DNA from: JAPKZH01 sp963715635
Lineage (GTDB): Bacteria > Acidobacteriota > Aminicenantia > Aminicenantales > UBA4085
NCBI GenBank assembly: GCA_963715635.1
Contig: OY970261.1
Coordinates: forward strand, 4,216,001 to 4,280,000
Direction of reading: 5' to 3'
Length of the DNA stretch: 64,000 nt
The notes beneath the pieces are model-generated. The model was not told the origin of the DNA, did no database searches, and was given only the letters and a program-made list of their open reading frames with translations. Of the stretch, positions 40,955 to 50,602 are shown piece after piece. Every line of letters begins with the position of its first letter. Within the stretch, counting starts at the first letter, position 1. The position numbers and the translations under genes were made by a program.

Positions 40955-42346
40955 CTAAATCCCGTATTTCTTGCGGCGGCGCCAGAGGGTGGCCTGGTCG
41001 ATCCCAAGGATATCTGCGGCTTCCTGCAGGGATTTTGTGTGGGCCAGGACCCGCCGGATATGCTGTTCCTCGATCTTTTCTATCGTCACCGGGTCGCCGA
41101 TCTTTGGGGGCGTATCGCCCGGCAACAATATGGCCGGGAGACATTCAAGGCTGATCCGATCGGCCCGGCAAAGGATGGCGGCCCGTTCAATGGTATTGCT
41201 CAATTCCCGGACGTTGCCAGGCCATTGGTATTGGCCGAGCGCCTGCAACGCTTCTTTTGTAAAGCCGGCGAACGAGCGATGATTGCTCCGGCCATAAAAC
41301 GCCAGCAATCTTTCTGCAAGCGCGGAGACATCCTCTGGACGTTGACGCAAAGGAGGAATCTCAATCTGGACCACGGCCAGACGATAAAAGAGGTCTTCTC
41401 GAAACCGTCCTTCTTTGACGGCAGCCTCCAAGTTCACGTTGGTCGCCGCAATAAGGCGGACGTCGGCCTTTCGCGTGATGGAATCACCGACGCGCTCGTA
41501 TTCTTTGTCCTGGACGAAACGCAGGAGCTTTGGCTGGAGGGAAAGAGGCAGATCGCTGATTTCGTCCAGAAACAGTGTGCCTCCTTCGCAGGCGGCGATG
41601 CGGCCTGGATTATCGCGAATCGCCCCGGTGAACGCTCCCTTGACATGCCCGAACAGCTCGCTTTCCAGAAGCTCTTGAGAGAAGGACGGACAGGAGATGA
41701 CGCTGATCGGCTTCGTTGCCCGGCTGCTCCAGGAATGAATAGCCCGCGCCAGAACGGTTTTGCCGGTTCCGCTTTCTCCGCGCAGAAGGATAGTCGCGTC
41801 GGAGGAAGCCACTTGGCGGGCCAGGTTCACGGCCCGCTGCATCGTGGGGTTGGTGCTTGAGAAGTCGATTTCGGGATGCGCCCGCCCCAGGTCTTCCTGC
41901 AGGGTGGCAATCCGCTGTTCCAGCGTTCGCATTTCGAACACTTTTCTAACCGCCAACTTGATTTGGGCCGGGGTGAACGGCTTTGGAATGTAATCGGTAG
42001 CCCCGCGCCGCATCGCCTCAACGGCCGTGTCGATGGAGGCATAAACCGTAATGACGATGATCTTCAGCCAAGGCGTCGTGGCCAATAAAGCGGGGATGAG
42101 GTCCAGCCCGTCTTCCGTACCCAACCGAAGATCGACGAAAGCAAGCTCAAAGGACCTCCGTGAGGCTTCCGCCAATGCATCCTGGAAGTTGCTGACGGCA
42201 ATGACATTGTGTCCTTCCGTCTCGAGGCATACGGATAATGTTTTGCGGATATTGGCCTCGTCGTCCACGACCAGGATGTTGAAAGGGATCGGAAATTGAT
42301 TTTCGTCGCGGCGCTCGTCTTTTTCTTTTTTTGAGTTGGCAGACAT
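40955..42346 (-). CDS. NtrC-family sigma-54-dependent response regulator
   Basis: The 463-residue protein starts at the ATG at 42346 (a TTG seven codons upstream is open). It has a receiver with VVDDE (27-31 region) and phosphoacceptor Asp72 in FVDLRLG, an AAA+ domain with Walker A GESGTGKT (190-197), the sigma-54-contact loop GAFTGA (237-242) and GTLFLDEI, and a Fis-type C-terminal helix-turn-helix (LQEAADILGIDQATLWRRRKK). It activates RNA polymerase-sigma-54 and its partner kinase is the next gene. The most likely target is the adjacent sigma-54 promoter of the kdp locus. Confidence 0.95.
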   Translation of the reverse strand: MSANSKKEKDERRDENQFPIPFNILVVDDEANIRKTLSVCLETEGHNVIAVSNFQDALAEASRRSFELAFVDLRLGTEDGLDLIPALLATTPWLKIIVITVYASIDTAVEAMRRGATDYIPKPFTPAQIKLAVRKVFEMRTLEQRIATLQEDLGRAHPEIDFSSTNPTMQRAVNLARQVASSDATILLRGESGTGKTVLARAIHSWSSRATKPISVISCPSFSQELLESELFGHVKGAFTGAIRDNPGRIAACEGGTLFLDEISDLPLSLQPKLLRFVQDKEYERVGDSITRKADVRLIAATNVNLEAAVKEGRFREDLFYRLAVVQIEIPPLRQRPEDVSALAERLLAFYGRSNHRSFAGFTKEALQALGQYQWPGNVRELSNTIERAAILCRADRISLECLPAILLPGDTPPKIGDPVTIEKIEEQHIRRVLAHTKSLQEAADILGIDQATLWRRRKKYGI

Positions 42347-42365
42347 AGGCTGACGTCCTAGACGC

Positions 42366-42395
42366 AATATAGCCCCGTGGGCAAATCCCTGTCAA
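42366..42395 (-). promoter_or_regulatory. Sigma-70-type promoter of the NtrC-family regulator
   Basis: On the minus strand TTGACA (42390-42395), 18 bases and TATATT (42366-42371) end 19 bases before the regulator ATG, giving a leader of about a dozen bases that contains AGGA. Confidence 0.6.
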
Positions 42396-42427
42396 TAGCC
42401 AGAAGCTAATAACCCGGTCCCCTTGGG

Positions 42428-42458
42428 GGTGATATTTTGCCCCCGAATTTCACCCCGG
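42428..42458. promoter_or_regulatory. Inverted GGGGTGA repeats upstream of the NtrC-family regulator
   Basis: GGGGTGA (42428-42434) and TCACCCC (42452-42458) form a spaced inverted repeat about 80-110 bases before the regulator ATG. The same half-site recurs before the sigma-54 promoter of the cytochrome cluster. Possibly a binding site for this regulator or another factor. Confidence 0.4.
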
Positions 42459-42631
42459 ATATCCTCTTTTCAGACGGTTGACAGTCTTCCCGCACGGCTT
42501 AAAGATAGAGCCGGGACTAAAAGCCTTGGGACTCATAAATTCATGCGGACACATCTCTATTTCTATGAAAGGTTCGATGGGCCTGCGGGGCAGCATCCGT
42601 GCCACCCATCATAAACTTTAAGAGAACGAAA

Positions 42632-44467
42632 ATGAGTCGAAGCCCCCATTCAGCCAAACGCAGGAAAATTTATGTCGGGATCCTGGTCTTCATTTCGATC
42701 GTTTCATTGTCCGTCATTTCGAGTCACGCCCAAAACCAGCATTTCGGCCGCAACCGCTTCCAAGTCCTGCCTTTGTTTACGGCCGCGGGTGTAGAATGCC
42801 GGGGATTCGATGCCATCGCGCCTCAGGCCTTTCGCTATCGGACCGTTCAGCTCAACTCGAGAATTCTGCAGCCGGATGGAGTGAAAATCGGGGATTTCGT
42901 TTTTATTTCCCCTTTTGACCAGGAGGCCTTTGTCGCGACGATCGAGAGAGTCCAAACAGACATCAATGGCGTTGTTTCTCTCAGGGGGCGGATCGAGGGG
43001 ACGCCGGGAGGATATTTCCTCATGTCCATGACGGAAAGCTGTGCGCTGGGGAGTCTAACGATTCCTGAACAGGAGCTGGAATACGCGATCACCTACATCG
43101 CCAGCTGGGGTGTCCATATCGTCCAGGAATTGAATCCAAAAGCCAAGGATGTCCTGGAAGACGCGCCACCTCTCATTCCGTCGTCCATCGAGGCGACCCA
43201 CCCTGTTCCGCCCTCTGGGAGTTTTTTGTCCATCACCGGTCAGGTCAATGTCGGTCTCATGATCGTCTATACGCCGAACGCCATGAATTGGGCGGCCGGT
43301 CAGGGCGGCATCAACCTTGTCATCGCCCAGGCCGTCCAAAACGGCCAACTCGCCCTGGACAACAGCACTTCGGGCATCACGCTTCGGCTGGTCCGGTCGG
43401 CGCTGATCAACTATACAGAATCGGGCTCCTCCTCCACGGATTTGAATCGTTTGACCTCCACGAGTGATGGGTACATGGACGAGGTCCACCAGTGGCGGAA
43501 TCTCTATGGGGCCGACATGGTGGATATTTTTGAGGACGTGGAAGATACCGGCGGCATCGCCTGGCTTTTGGGGTCGATGGCCGGACAACCCGGCTATGCA
43601 TTTTCTTTGGTGCGCGTCAAGCAGGTCGGCTGGACCTATACGATGATCCACGAGCTCGGCCACAATTTCGGCTGCCATCACAGGAAGGACCAGGTCACCC
43701 AACCCGGCCCGGGTATTTTTTCCTATTCGGCCGGATGGCGCTGGATCGGCAACAATGGAAGCCGGTATTGCTCGGTGATGTCCTACCAGGAAACCTGGGA
43801 TGGCTATTCGGTTGCGCAAGTCCCTTATTTTTCGAGCCCGCTCGTTTTGTACCAGGGCGTCGCCGCCGGGGATGCCGTTGACGGCGACAACGCCCGCACG
43901 TTGAGACAGACCGGACCCGTCGTCTCCAATTACCGCGCCGAGCCCCCCGAACCGGACGTCTACTATTGGCTGACTATTCTCGCCGGGACCGGCGGGACCA
44001 CCTCTCCCAGCCCGGGAAAATACCAATACAAGGATGGGACGGTCGTCAATGTCACGGCCCAGCCCAACACCCATTATCTGTTTACCAACTGGAGCGGCGA
44101 CACGTCCGGGGCGGCCAACCCTGTCGCCGTCACGATGAGGGCGGACAAATCCATCAGCGCGAATTTTCTCAGGATTATCTATCCGGCGTCGAACGCCCGG
44201 GGTGAGAAAGTGCTGAACCGGTCGTTGTCTCAGGCGGAATATATTAATATTCTGAAATGGGAGGCCAATCCCGATAACGAAGACATCATCAACTATCGGG
44301 TTTATCTCATCGAGGATAACCAGAAAACATTGCTGACGACACTGGCGGCCGACGAATTCGAATGCCGATATCGGAAGGTGAGCAAAGACAAGGAATACAT
44401 ATATTGGATCGTCGCCGTCAACAATAAATCAAGAGAGGGCGACCCGGCCATAGTTGTTGTAAGATGA
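42632..44467 (+). CDS. Secreted metzincin-type metalloprotease with repeat and FN3-like C-terminus
   Basis: The product of about 611 residues has a signal peptide (residues 11-34), a propeptide-like N-terminal region, and a zinc-protease domain with HELGHNFGCHH: His340, Glu341, His344, Gly347 and His350 satisfy HExxHxxGxxH, and CSVMSYQE supplies the Met-turn, so it is a metzincin of the reprolysin-like type. A C-terminal beta repeat (GTGGTTSPSPGKYQYKDGT through NWSGDTSG) of the Listeria-internalin B-repeat style and a final FN3-like domain follow. TTGACA (42478-42483) with a weak AAAGAT -10 lies upstream. It probably degrades external protein. A small barrel gene follows by 22 bases. Confidence 0.85.
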   Translation: MSRSPHSAKRRKIYVGILVFISIVSLSVISSHAQNQHFGRNRFQVLPLFTAAGVECRGFDAIAPQAFRYRTVQLNSRILQPDGVKIGDFVFISPFDQEAFVATIERVQTDINGVVSLRGRIEGTPGGYFLMSMTESCALGSLTIPEQELEYAITYIASWGVHIVQELNPKAKDVLEDAPPLIPSSIEATHPVPPSGSFLSITGQVNVGLMIVYTPNAMNWAAGQGGINLVIAQAVQNGQLALDNSTSGITLRLVRSALINYTESGSSSTDLNRLTSTSDGYMDEVHQWRNLYGADMVDIFEDVEDTGGIAWLLGSMAGQPGYAFSLVRVKQVGWTYTMIHELGHNFGCHHRKDQVTQPGPGIFSYSAGWRWIGNNGSRYCSVMSYQETWDGYSVAQVPYFSSPLVLYQGVAAGDAVDGDNARTLRQTGPVVSNYRAEPPEPDVYYWLTILAGTGGTTSPSPGKYQYKDGTVVNVTAQPNTHYLFTNWSGDTSGAANPVAVTMRADKSISANFLRIIYPASNARGEKVLNRSLSQAEYINILKWEANPDNEDIINYRVYLIEDNQKTLLTTLAADEFECRYRKVSKDKEYIYWIVAVNNKSREGDPAIVVVR

Positions 44468-44489
44468 AAGCTGTCCAAGAGGATGAATC

Positions 44490-45032
44490 ATGAAAAAGAT
44501 GGCCGTGATCGGACTTTATGTATTGATGGCCTCCATCAACGCCTTTTCTTTAGTCATTGTTGAGGCCAAGGGAATATATTTTTCACCGTCCGATACGTCC
44601 TTCAAGGAGATCTACGGCAGCGGCTGGATGGCCGCGGGAGAAATCGGATTTCGGATTATCAAGCGCTTGGATGTCTGGGCCGGCGGAGGATATTTTTCGA
44701 GAAGCGGAAATCTGACTTTTACCCAGGAAGCAACCAAGCTCTCGATCCAGCCTGTTGGGGGTGGCCTCAGGTACAGATTCACGACCGGGATGGTTTCCTG
44801 TTATGCGAGCGCCGGCGTAAATTATTATCAATATAAGGAGTCGAATCCGATCGGCGACGTCAAGACGACGGGCATCGGCTATGTGGGAAAGCTGGGAGCG
44901 TTCATTAAAATTGTGGGCGGTTTCGAGGTCGATTTCAACGTCGGCTATTCCTACTGCAAGATGAAACCCGCGGATTTTGACATCAATATCGGGGGGTTAG
45001 AAGCCGCCGCCGGCCTGGCCGTTGAGTTTTGA
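44490..45032 (+). CDS. Small outer-membrane beta-barrel protein
   Basis: The 180-residue product has a signal peptide (about 1-27) and a chain of amphipathic strands ending in an aromatic residue (GLAVEF), the sign of an outer-membrane barrel, about eight strands long. It contains KGIYFSPSDTSFKEIYGSGW and LDVWAGGGYFSRSG, which recur in the frameshifted gene near 59.3 kb, so the two are paralogues. It follows the metzincin gene by 22 bases. Its function is unknown; such small barrels can bind or anchor secreted proteins. Confidence 0.7.
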   Translation: MKKMAVIGLYVLMASINAFSLVIVEAKGIYFSPSDTSFKEIYGSGWMAAGEIGFRIIKRLDVWAGGGYFSRSGNLTFTQEATKLSIQPVGGGLRYRFTTGMVSCYASAGVNYYQYKESNPIGDVKTTGIGYVGKLGAFIKIVGGFEVDFNVGYSYCKMKPADFDINIGGLEAAAGLAVEF

Positions 45033-45048
45033 TTCTCCGGCCGCAATT

Positions 45049-45873
45049 TCAGCGAGACAAAGATAAGAGCTGCGGTCCTCGGCTGCTCTTCCCTTGCGCC
45101 AATTTCACGATGGCCCAGATTTTCATGCCTTCGGGCACTTGAGGGTTTCTGTCGAATCCGCCCATGCCCCGTCCGGACCCGCCGCCGATGGGAGGTCTGC
45201 CGCCGCCACCGGGGATTTCCCCTGAACCCCTTCGGCGTGTTTGGCTCAATTCCAATTTTGTCGTTTCAAATCCGACGCCGATCGGCTTTCCCGGCTCCGC
45301 GCCCACGGCGATAGGATGCTGTTCCGTTCGGACGAGCGGTATCTTGAATTCATAAACGAGCAACCCAGTCGAGGGGATGGCCTTGATTTCGACCCCCTTG
45401 GCATCCTCAAGATTCATTTTTTGGGGCGGCGCATTCTCCGACGGAATGATCTCCATCTCGGTCATGGCCACCTGGGGAAGATTCTCCAGTCCCGGCTCTC
45501 CGGGGTTTTCTCCTGCAGGTATCTTCCGCTCGCCGGGAGGCAAGCCCAGGGGAAATTTGATCCCGAAGGCCTTCTCCGTCCCCCCTTTGGGATCGAACCA
45601 TATCGTCAAGCCCTGCGTCATGATCTGGGCCCGGCTGTAAGTGTCTGTCGTAAAGAGACAGACATACAGATATTCCTGGTCATTCAGGAATCCGAGTTCA
45701 ATCCGCTCGCCTTCGACGACGTAAAGGTTGCCGACCCAATCATCGGCCTTTCCGTTGACGACAATCGGGTGGTCCGGCGTTCGGCTTTCCGTGGAGAATG
45801 TCCTGAACGTAGCACAGCCGGCAAGCCCCAAGGTCAGTGCCACCAAAACCACCTTTTTTAAGATCGAATTCAT
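45049..45873 (-). CDS. Lipoprotein with CBM9/DOMON-like beta domain
   Basis: I start at the ATG at 45873, which has GGAGG 7 bases upstream. The product of 274 residues has a lipobox, LTLGLAGC, so it is a lipoprotein. The mature part begins with DHPIVVNGKADDWVGN, the pattern of a CBM9-like domain, followed by LYVCLFTTD and TIWFDPKGG. A Gly/Pro/Arg-rich low-complexity stretch (about 215-245) precedes the C-terminus. Its role is unknown; the same type of N-terminal beta domain is found in the DUF5916-like protein two genes away. Confidence 0.68.
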   Translation of the reverse strand: MNSILKKVVLVALTLGLAGCATFRTFSTESRTPDHPIVVNGKADDWVGNLYVVEGERIELGFLNDQEYLYVCLFTTDTYSRAQIMTQGLTIWFDPKGGTEKAFGIKFPLGLPPGERKIPAGENPGEPGLENLPQVAMTEMEIIPSENAPPQKMNLEDAKGVEIKAIPSTGLLVYEFKIPLVRTEQHPIAVGAEPGKPIGVGFETTKLELSQTRRRGSGEIPGGGGRPPIGGGSGRGMGGFDRNPQVPEGMKIWAIVKLAQGKSSRGPQLLSLSR

Positions 45874-45969
45874 GTTTTCCTCCATTCGTTATAACTCGAA
45901 AAAACGCCGGGGGGATGCTTTTGCTTCAAGATATTAAACGGATTCTTTTTGCATAAAATAGCCAGCATT

Positions 45970-48111
45970 TTAATGCTTGTTCGGGCTTTCGGACCTCAAA
46001 TCGTAGAGTTTTAATATGCTCCCCATCATCCGCCCCATGGGACGGGCAGGGGAATTGGGACGGGGCGGCCCCATCCTTATCGACTTCTCTCGGTTTAGGT
46101 CCTCCTCATCCCTCCAAGCCTTATCCGGAACGGGCGTTCCATGGTCCTCGATCCATTTGTTGATCTCAGGCTGCGCTCCTTCGCCGCCCAACATTCCTCT
46201 CATCCCCGGCACTCCTCCCGGCCTCAGCGGCCTGAATCCTGCGGGAATTTCCGGCATCCTCCGGATGAGAAAATATCGAATGTCTCCATTCTCGACCATT
46301 CGCTCGATTTTTTCAATAGTCAGGATCTTGTCCGCTCCCATGAACCCTCCCATGGCCATAATGGGTGCACCAGTTTCAATAATAATGTCCCACGCTTGAC
46401 GGGCGTTGGGAACGGCCAATAGGAACTTTTCATCTTTTCTGTTTTTCTTCAAATATTCGACGAGTTTCGTTGTCCTCAGCTCCTCATTCATGCCCATACG
46501 TAAAGGACCCATAATGTTCGGCCTCGAGTTATTCGCCTGGCCTCTGGATAGGTCGGGCCCCGCGAAAGGCATTGCGGCCGACTCGCCGTAAGCCATGGGA
46601 GTAATCGACCAGGCTATGGGTATGATAAGCAATCCTGCCAGCCCGATGGTCAAAGCGGTTTCTTGCAGAAGAGGCTTAGGGGAGGGACTGGTTCTGCGTA
46701 TGACCAGTATAAAGAATGAGATCAGGCTTATGACCATGATCAAAGGCGCCAGCCAATTGCCCCAGGCGGGGTAGGGAATGAGGATAGCGGCCTGGATTGC
46801 CGCTGTGGCAAGGATGGCCAGCGGCAGGACCCATTTTCTTAACCCTTTTTCCCGATAGCTTTGCCACAATTCAGAGACCGAGATTCCGCAGAGCGCGGCG
46901 ATGGCGGGCGCGATCAAGGCCAAGTAATAACGATGGAAAAAACCGGCAATACTGAAATAAGCTGCCAAGGTGAAAAACCAGGCAAGCCAAAGAAGAACGG
47001 CCTGGGACCTTTGGTCTTTAAACAACGGCCTTTTCAATTTTGAAACGGCCACGAAGGCTCCGATGAGGCCAAAGACGATCAGCCAGCTGATCTGTCCGGC
47101 CATCTGACGGTTGAACAGCCTCAGCACTCCTGCTTGGCCTGCTTCAAAGCCGAAGGGGCCCCCACCGCTTCTCATCATTCCTGGTTTCAGGGGAGGAGTG
47201 ACGCCTCCCTGAGCCGTGAGCGGCGTCGTCATATTCGCCGGAGGCTTGATATTCGGTTGGCTGGGGCCGCGCGGCCCGACGCCTGCCCCCATGAACGGAG
47301 GCCTGCGGCCTCTTCGCAGCCATTGAGGGATCAAGCGATTGATCCCATTATAGCCTACGGCCAGCTCGATCACCGAATTGGTCCTGCTGCTTCCGATAAA
47401 GGGCCGCTTGTCTTCTGGCGTCAGATCGACAATGAGGGCCCAGGAGAGGGAAACAGCCAGCAGGATGATTGCGGCGACGGTTAAATGTCCGATCTTTTTC
47501 CAAAACTTCAGCCGGGATCCCAGAAAATATAAAAGAACGAATGCGGGCACGACCGTGAAGGCGGCGAGCATCTTGATGTTAAACCCCAATCCGATGAGGG
47601 CCATGCTAACCAAAAGCCACTTCAAGCTCGGACGCTGCGTCGCAATCATGACCGCCCAGGCCGCGAGCAGCAACACGAGGACCACCAAGCTGTCGAACTG
47701 ATTCGTCCGGCTCGCGGCGACGGAAATCGGCGTGACGGCAAGGACCAGGGCGGAAAAAAGGCCGGCGGTCACGCCGAAAGCCTTTTTCATAAGAACATAG
47801 AGAATGCCCACGGACAGGGCCCCGGCTAGGGCTTGGGGCAGAATCAAGGCCCAGCCCTTGAATCCGAAGATGGAAGCGCTCAATGTCTGCAGCCACAGAC
47901 CGAGCGCCGGCTTATCGACCGTGACGAATCCGCCTGGATCAAAAGAGGCAAAAAAGAAATTGTGCCAGCTCGTCATCATGCTCTTGACGGCGGCCGCGTA
48001 ATATTTATCCCCGAACCCCTCTTTCCCTATCTTCAAGAAATTGAGCAGAAAAGAGGCCGCGACAATGCCCGAGATAACGAAACTCGGCCATTTCCAATCG
48101 ACCTTTTTCAT
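45970..48111 (-). CDS. GT39/ArnT-like membrane glycosyltransferase, YkcB type
   Basis: The 713-residue product has about 11-13 membrane helices and the GT-C loop after helix 1, with FGDKYYAAAVKSM and FASFDPGGFVTVDKP, typical of YkcB-like putative mannosyltransferases. The C-terminal soluble part (about 540-660, with KFLLAVPNARQAWDIIIETG and GGFMGADKI) is the domain found after the membrane section in that group. It transfers a sugar from a polyprenyl-phosphate donor to an outer-surface acceptor. ATG at 48111 is used; a TTG two codons earlier is also open. A long Gly/Pro-rich loop occurs in the middle. Confidence 0.85.
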   Translation of the reverse strand: MKKVDWKWPSFVISGIVAASFLLNFLKIGKEGFGDKYYAAAVKSMMTSWHNFFFASFDPGGFVTVDKPALGLWLQTLSASIFGFKGWALILPQALAGALSVGILYVLMKKAFGVTAGLFSALVLAVTPISVAASRTNQFDSLVVLVLLLAAWAVMIATQRPSLKWLLVSMALIGLGFNIKMLAAFTVVPAFVLLYFLGSRLKFWKKIGHLTVAAIILLAVSLSWALIVDLTPEDKRPFIGSSRTNSVIELAVGYNGINRLIPQWLRRGRRPPFMGAGVGPRGPSQPNIKPPANMTTPLTAQGGVTPPLKPGMMRSGGGPFGFEAGQAGVLRLFNRQMAGQISWLIVFGLIGAFVAVSKLKRPLFKDQRSQAVLLWLAWFFTLAAYFSIAGFFHRYYLALIAPAIAALCGISVSELWQSYREKGLRKWVLPLAILATAAIQAAILIPYPAWGNWLAPLIMVISLISFFILVIRRTSPSPKPLLQETALTIGLAGLLIIPIAWSITPMAYGESAAMPFAGPDLSRGQANNSRPNIMGPLRMGMNEELRTTKLVEYLKKNRKDEKFLLAVPNARQAWDIIIETGAPIMAMGGFMGADKILTIEKIERMVENGDIRYFLIRRMPEIPAGFRPLRPGGVPGMRGMLGGEGAQPEINKWIEDHGTPVPDKAWRDEEDLNREKSIRMGPPRPNSPARPMGRMMGSILKLYDLRSESPNKH

Positions 48112-48201
48112 TGACAAACGTCTTCCCAGATTAGATGACCAAACCTCATCATATTAAATTAGACAACGGCCGTGCGTTATCCCTTGGCAAGTTTCCTTTG
48201 C

Positions 48202-48267
48202 GGGGTCAAAGCTACTCATTACGCATGTATCAGGCGAGAAATCTGCGTAATGAGTAGCTTTGACCCC
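48202..48267. repeat. Perfect 24-bp inverted repeat (REPIN-like hairpin)
   Basis: The arms at 48202-48225 (beginning GGGGTCAAAGCTACTC) and 48244-48267 are exact inverted copies around an 18-base loop. The structure lies just after the DUF5916-like gene stop (minus strand). No T-tract follows, so it is less likely to be a terminator than a mobile REP/REPIN element. Confidence 0.65.
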
Positions 48268-48270
48268 ATC

Positions 48271-50454
48271 CTATGGCCTAATCGACAGTGAGATTTTCAG
48301 AACCCCTCGCTCCTCCAGAGGGGCGAAGCGGCTCGTTGGGTCCCAGCGCCTCTCCCAGTTCTTGTTGTAAACAATGTAGATATCGTTTCCGGGTGAAACC
48401 TGCCAGCGGAGTCTGGCGCTCCAGCCCAGTTGTTTGGAGATGTCGTCGTACTGAATATAGTTCATGAGGCCGAGGTCGGGCGAAAGAAAAACGTCGGCTT
48501 TGACCTGATAGACGTTCTCACTGAAATGGCCTTGGGGGAGCCTGCCGCGAACGAGGTTGGTGTCCAGGGCGAGGTTCGCATATCCTTTATATTTTATGGT
48601 CAATCCAACGCTCAAGTTGTCGAAATGTCCCGAATAAAATTCTCCCAGGGTGTAGTTCGTATCAAAAACCGCGGGACGATGGGTCGCGGTGCTGAATGCG
48701 AGGCGGAAATTCGTGTAATTGTAGGGGCCCGCGGGGAGAATAACGCCTTTGGCAACTTCGAAGTCATATGGCAGGACATCGCGGTTGGAGACGACACTGA
48801 ATCCGAAACTCTCGCCACCCTCCGTCCTCAGGCTGAAAGGCGAGGCTTCCAGCATTCGCGTCTCTAGATTCCCGGCGAGGTCCCAGTAGAAGTCGCCGCT
48901 CACGTCGAAGAAGAACTGACGGACGACCCTGCCGAGGAATCCCTTTTCCGGCCGCGGCTGGAAGCCGACCCTGGCAAACGCCGTCTGCATGTTCTGCCGC
49001 ATCATATATCCCAGTCCGGGATCCAGCGACTCGCCATAATAGGCATAGGTCGTTTGGACGTTCCAGAGGTCATTGGGATAATCGGCCCGGAGGCCGAAGC
49101 CGTAATGCCGTCCCTCTTTTTTCTCGTTCCAGTTGTAAGCTGTCCAGGCGGCGAGCATGATGTTCTTATTTCCCATGAACTTGGACGACGAATAATTGAA
49201 ATCCGCTCCCGCCAGCGTGTTTTTCTCGCCCGTCGGGCTGCCGTTCGTCAGGATCCAGCCGACCTTGCTCTGGGAAAAAATATTCTGCGTCATCCGGGCC
49301 GCGAGGAGATTGTTGCTCGGCAGGCCCTCGAATTTGCCGGTCTGGACGTCCAGGATGGACAGGTTCGTGCTGCCGATCTTGCCGTAGAGCTTGGTGCCGA
49401 AAACGACCGGCACTTGCTTGCCTTCGTAAAGCCCGATCCTCCGGCTGAAGAAGGGCATGAAGCTGACGCTCGAGCTGAAGCTGAAGGTTTCCGAGCCCTC
49501 CAAGAAGAACATCCGTTTTTCGGGGAAAAAGAGGGGGAACCTCGTCAGGTTGATGCGGCGCTCGTCGACCTCGGTCTCGGCGAAGTCCATGTTGTAGCTG
49601 ACGACGCCGACGAGATTGGGCGTGAAACTTTTATAGATATCGAATCCACCGTCGAGCTTCCAGTCGTAGTCGCCTGAATCCAGGCTGGTTTTTTGGGCGC
49701 TGAGGAGGCCATAGGGCCGGAACGTAATCCCCGTTCCCTGTTCGATGCCCTCGATCCCTTCCAGGGCGGCCGCTTCCATGGGATTGTAGAAATTGCTGTC
49801 CCGGTTCGTTCCCGACAGTCGGATCGTTTCCTGCTTGCGGGCGATGACGCGCTCGACATTGATGCCCCAGGCCGTGAGTCCGGGCTTGAACGAGATCGTC
49901 TTGAACGGGATCCGGAGCTCCGCGCTCCAGCCGTTCTCAAGAATCCGGCTCTTGGCCTCCCAAATTCCATCCCAGTTGAGGCTGGAGCTTCCGGCGTAGG
50001 CCAGTCCCTCGCCGCGTCCGCCGAGGGGATTGACGAAAAAGATGAACGCGGTCCTCTTATCCTGGAAAGGGTCGAGCAGGATGCGGACAATATCGTCACT
50101 CGGACTATCCGGGGCATGCCCATAATACATGCCCTGTTGGGCGGCCCCGCTGTCGTGGGCCATGGAGTTGGCCGAAATCCGCCCCGGCTCGCTATCGTAA
50201 CAAAGGACACCGATGTAGAGATTCGCATCGTCGTAGAGAATCCTGAGCTCGGTCTTTTCCGTGGGGTTTTGACCAGCCGACGGTTCGAACATATGAAAAT
50301 CGGTGAAAGGAACGGCCGACTGCCAAACGGCATCGGCGAGGCTGCCGTCGATCTTGGGGCCCTGTTTGACCCTGACGGCTTTCAGTTCGGCGGCGAGAAG
50401 GGAGGATGAAAGCGCGAATGCCAAAAGCAGGATAAATAGTATGAATCTTTTCAT
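48271..50454 (-). CDS. DUF5916-like outer-membrane protein with CBM9-like N-terminus
   Basis: The 727-residue product starts at ATG 50454 and has a signal peptide (about 1-24). Residues 25-215 form a CBM9-type beta-sandwich (KIDGSLADAVWQSA, NLYIGVLCYDSEP, GWSAELRIPFKTISF). The remaining 500 residues are repetitive amphipathic strands, with FFPEKRMFFLEGSETF at the hinge, as in DUF5916 proteins, and end in LKISLSIRP. It is probably an outer-membrane barrel with a carbohydrate-binding-like periplasmic or surface domain. Its substrate is unknown. The REPIN-like hairpin lies 3 bases after its stop. Confidence 0.8.
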   Translation of the reverse strand: MKRFILFILLLAFALSSSLLAAELKAVRVKQGPKIDGSLADAVWQSAVPFTDFHMFEPSAGQNPTEKTELRILYDDANLYIGVLCYDSEPGRISANSMAHDSGAAQQGMYYGHAPDSPSDDIVRILLDPFQDKRTAFIFFVNPLGGRGEGLAYAGSSSLNWDGIWEAKSRILENGWSAELRIPFKTISFKPGLTAWGINVERVIARKQETIRLSGTNRDSNFYNPMEAAALEGIEGIEQGTGITFRPYGLLSAQKTSLDSGDYDWKLDGGFDIYKSFTPNLVGVVSYNMDFAETEVDERRINLTRFPLFFPEKRMFFLEGSETFSFSSSVSFMPFFSRRIGLYEGKQVPVVFGTKLYGKIGSTNLSILDVQTGKFEGLPSNNLLAARMTQNIFSQSKVGWILTNGSPTGEKNTLAGADFNYSSSKFMGNKNIMLAAWTAYNWNEKKEGRHYGFGLRADYPNDLWNVQTTYAYYGESLDPGLGYMMRQNMQTAFARVGFQPRPEKGFLGRVVRQFFFDVSGDFYWDLAGNLETRMLEASPFSLRTEGGESFGFSVVSNRDVLPYDFEVAKGVILPAGPYNYTNFRLAFSTATHRPAVFDTNYTLGEFYSGHFDNLSVGLTIKYKGYANLALDTNLVRGRLPQGHFSENVYQVKADVFLSPDLGLMNYIQYDDISKQLGWSARLRWQVSPGNDIYIVYNKNWERRWDPTSRFAPLEERGVLKISLSIRP

Positions 50455-50602
50455 TTTCTTCTTTCTTGGCTTTTTCAAAACAGACCAGAGAATTTAGAAA
50501 AGACGCCTATTTTATTATGCCGGCGGGACTTTATCAAGGAATTGGAGATGCCAACATAAGGAACTATTTCGTCTAATCGAATACGAACTGCACCTGGGGC
50601 AT

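Noticed and set aside
45920..45970. Sigma-54-like TGGC...ATGCA sequence upstream of the lipoprotein gene
   Set aside because: The GG and GC are 11 bases apart instead of 12, a spacing sigma-54 does not tolerate.
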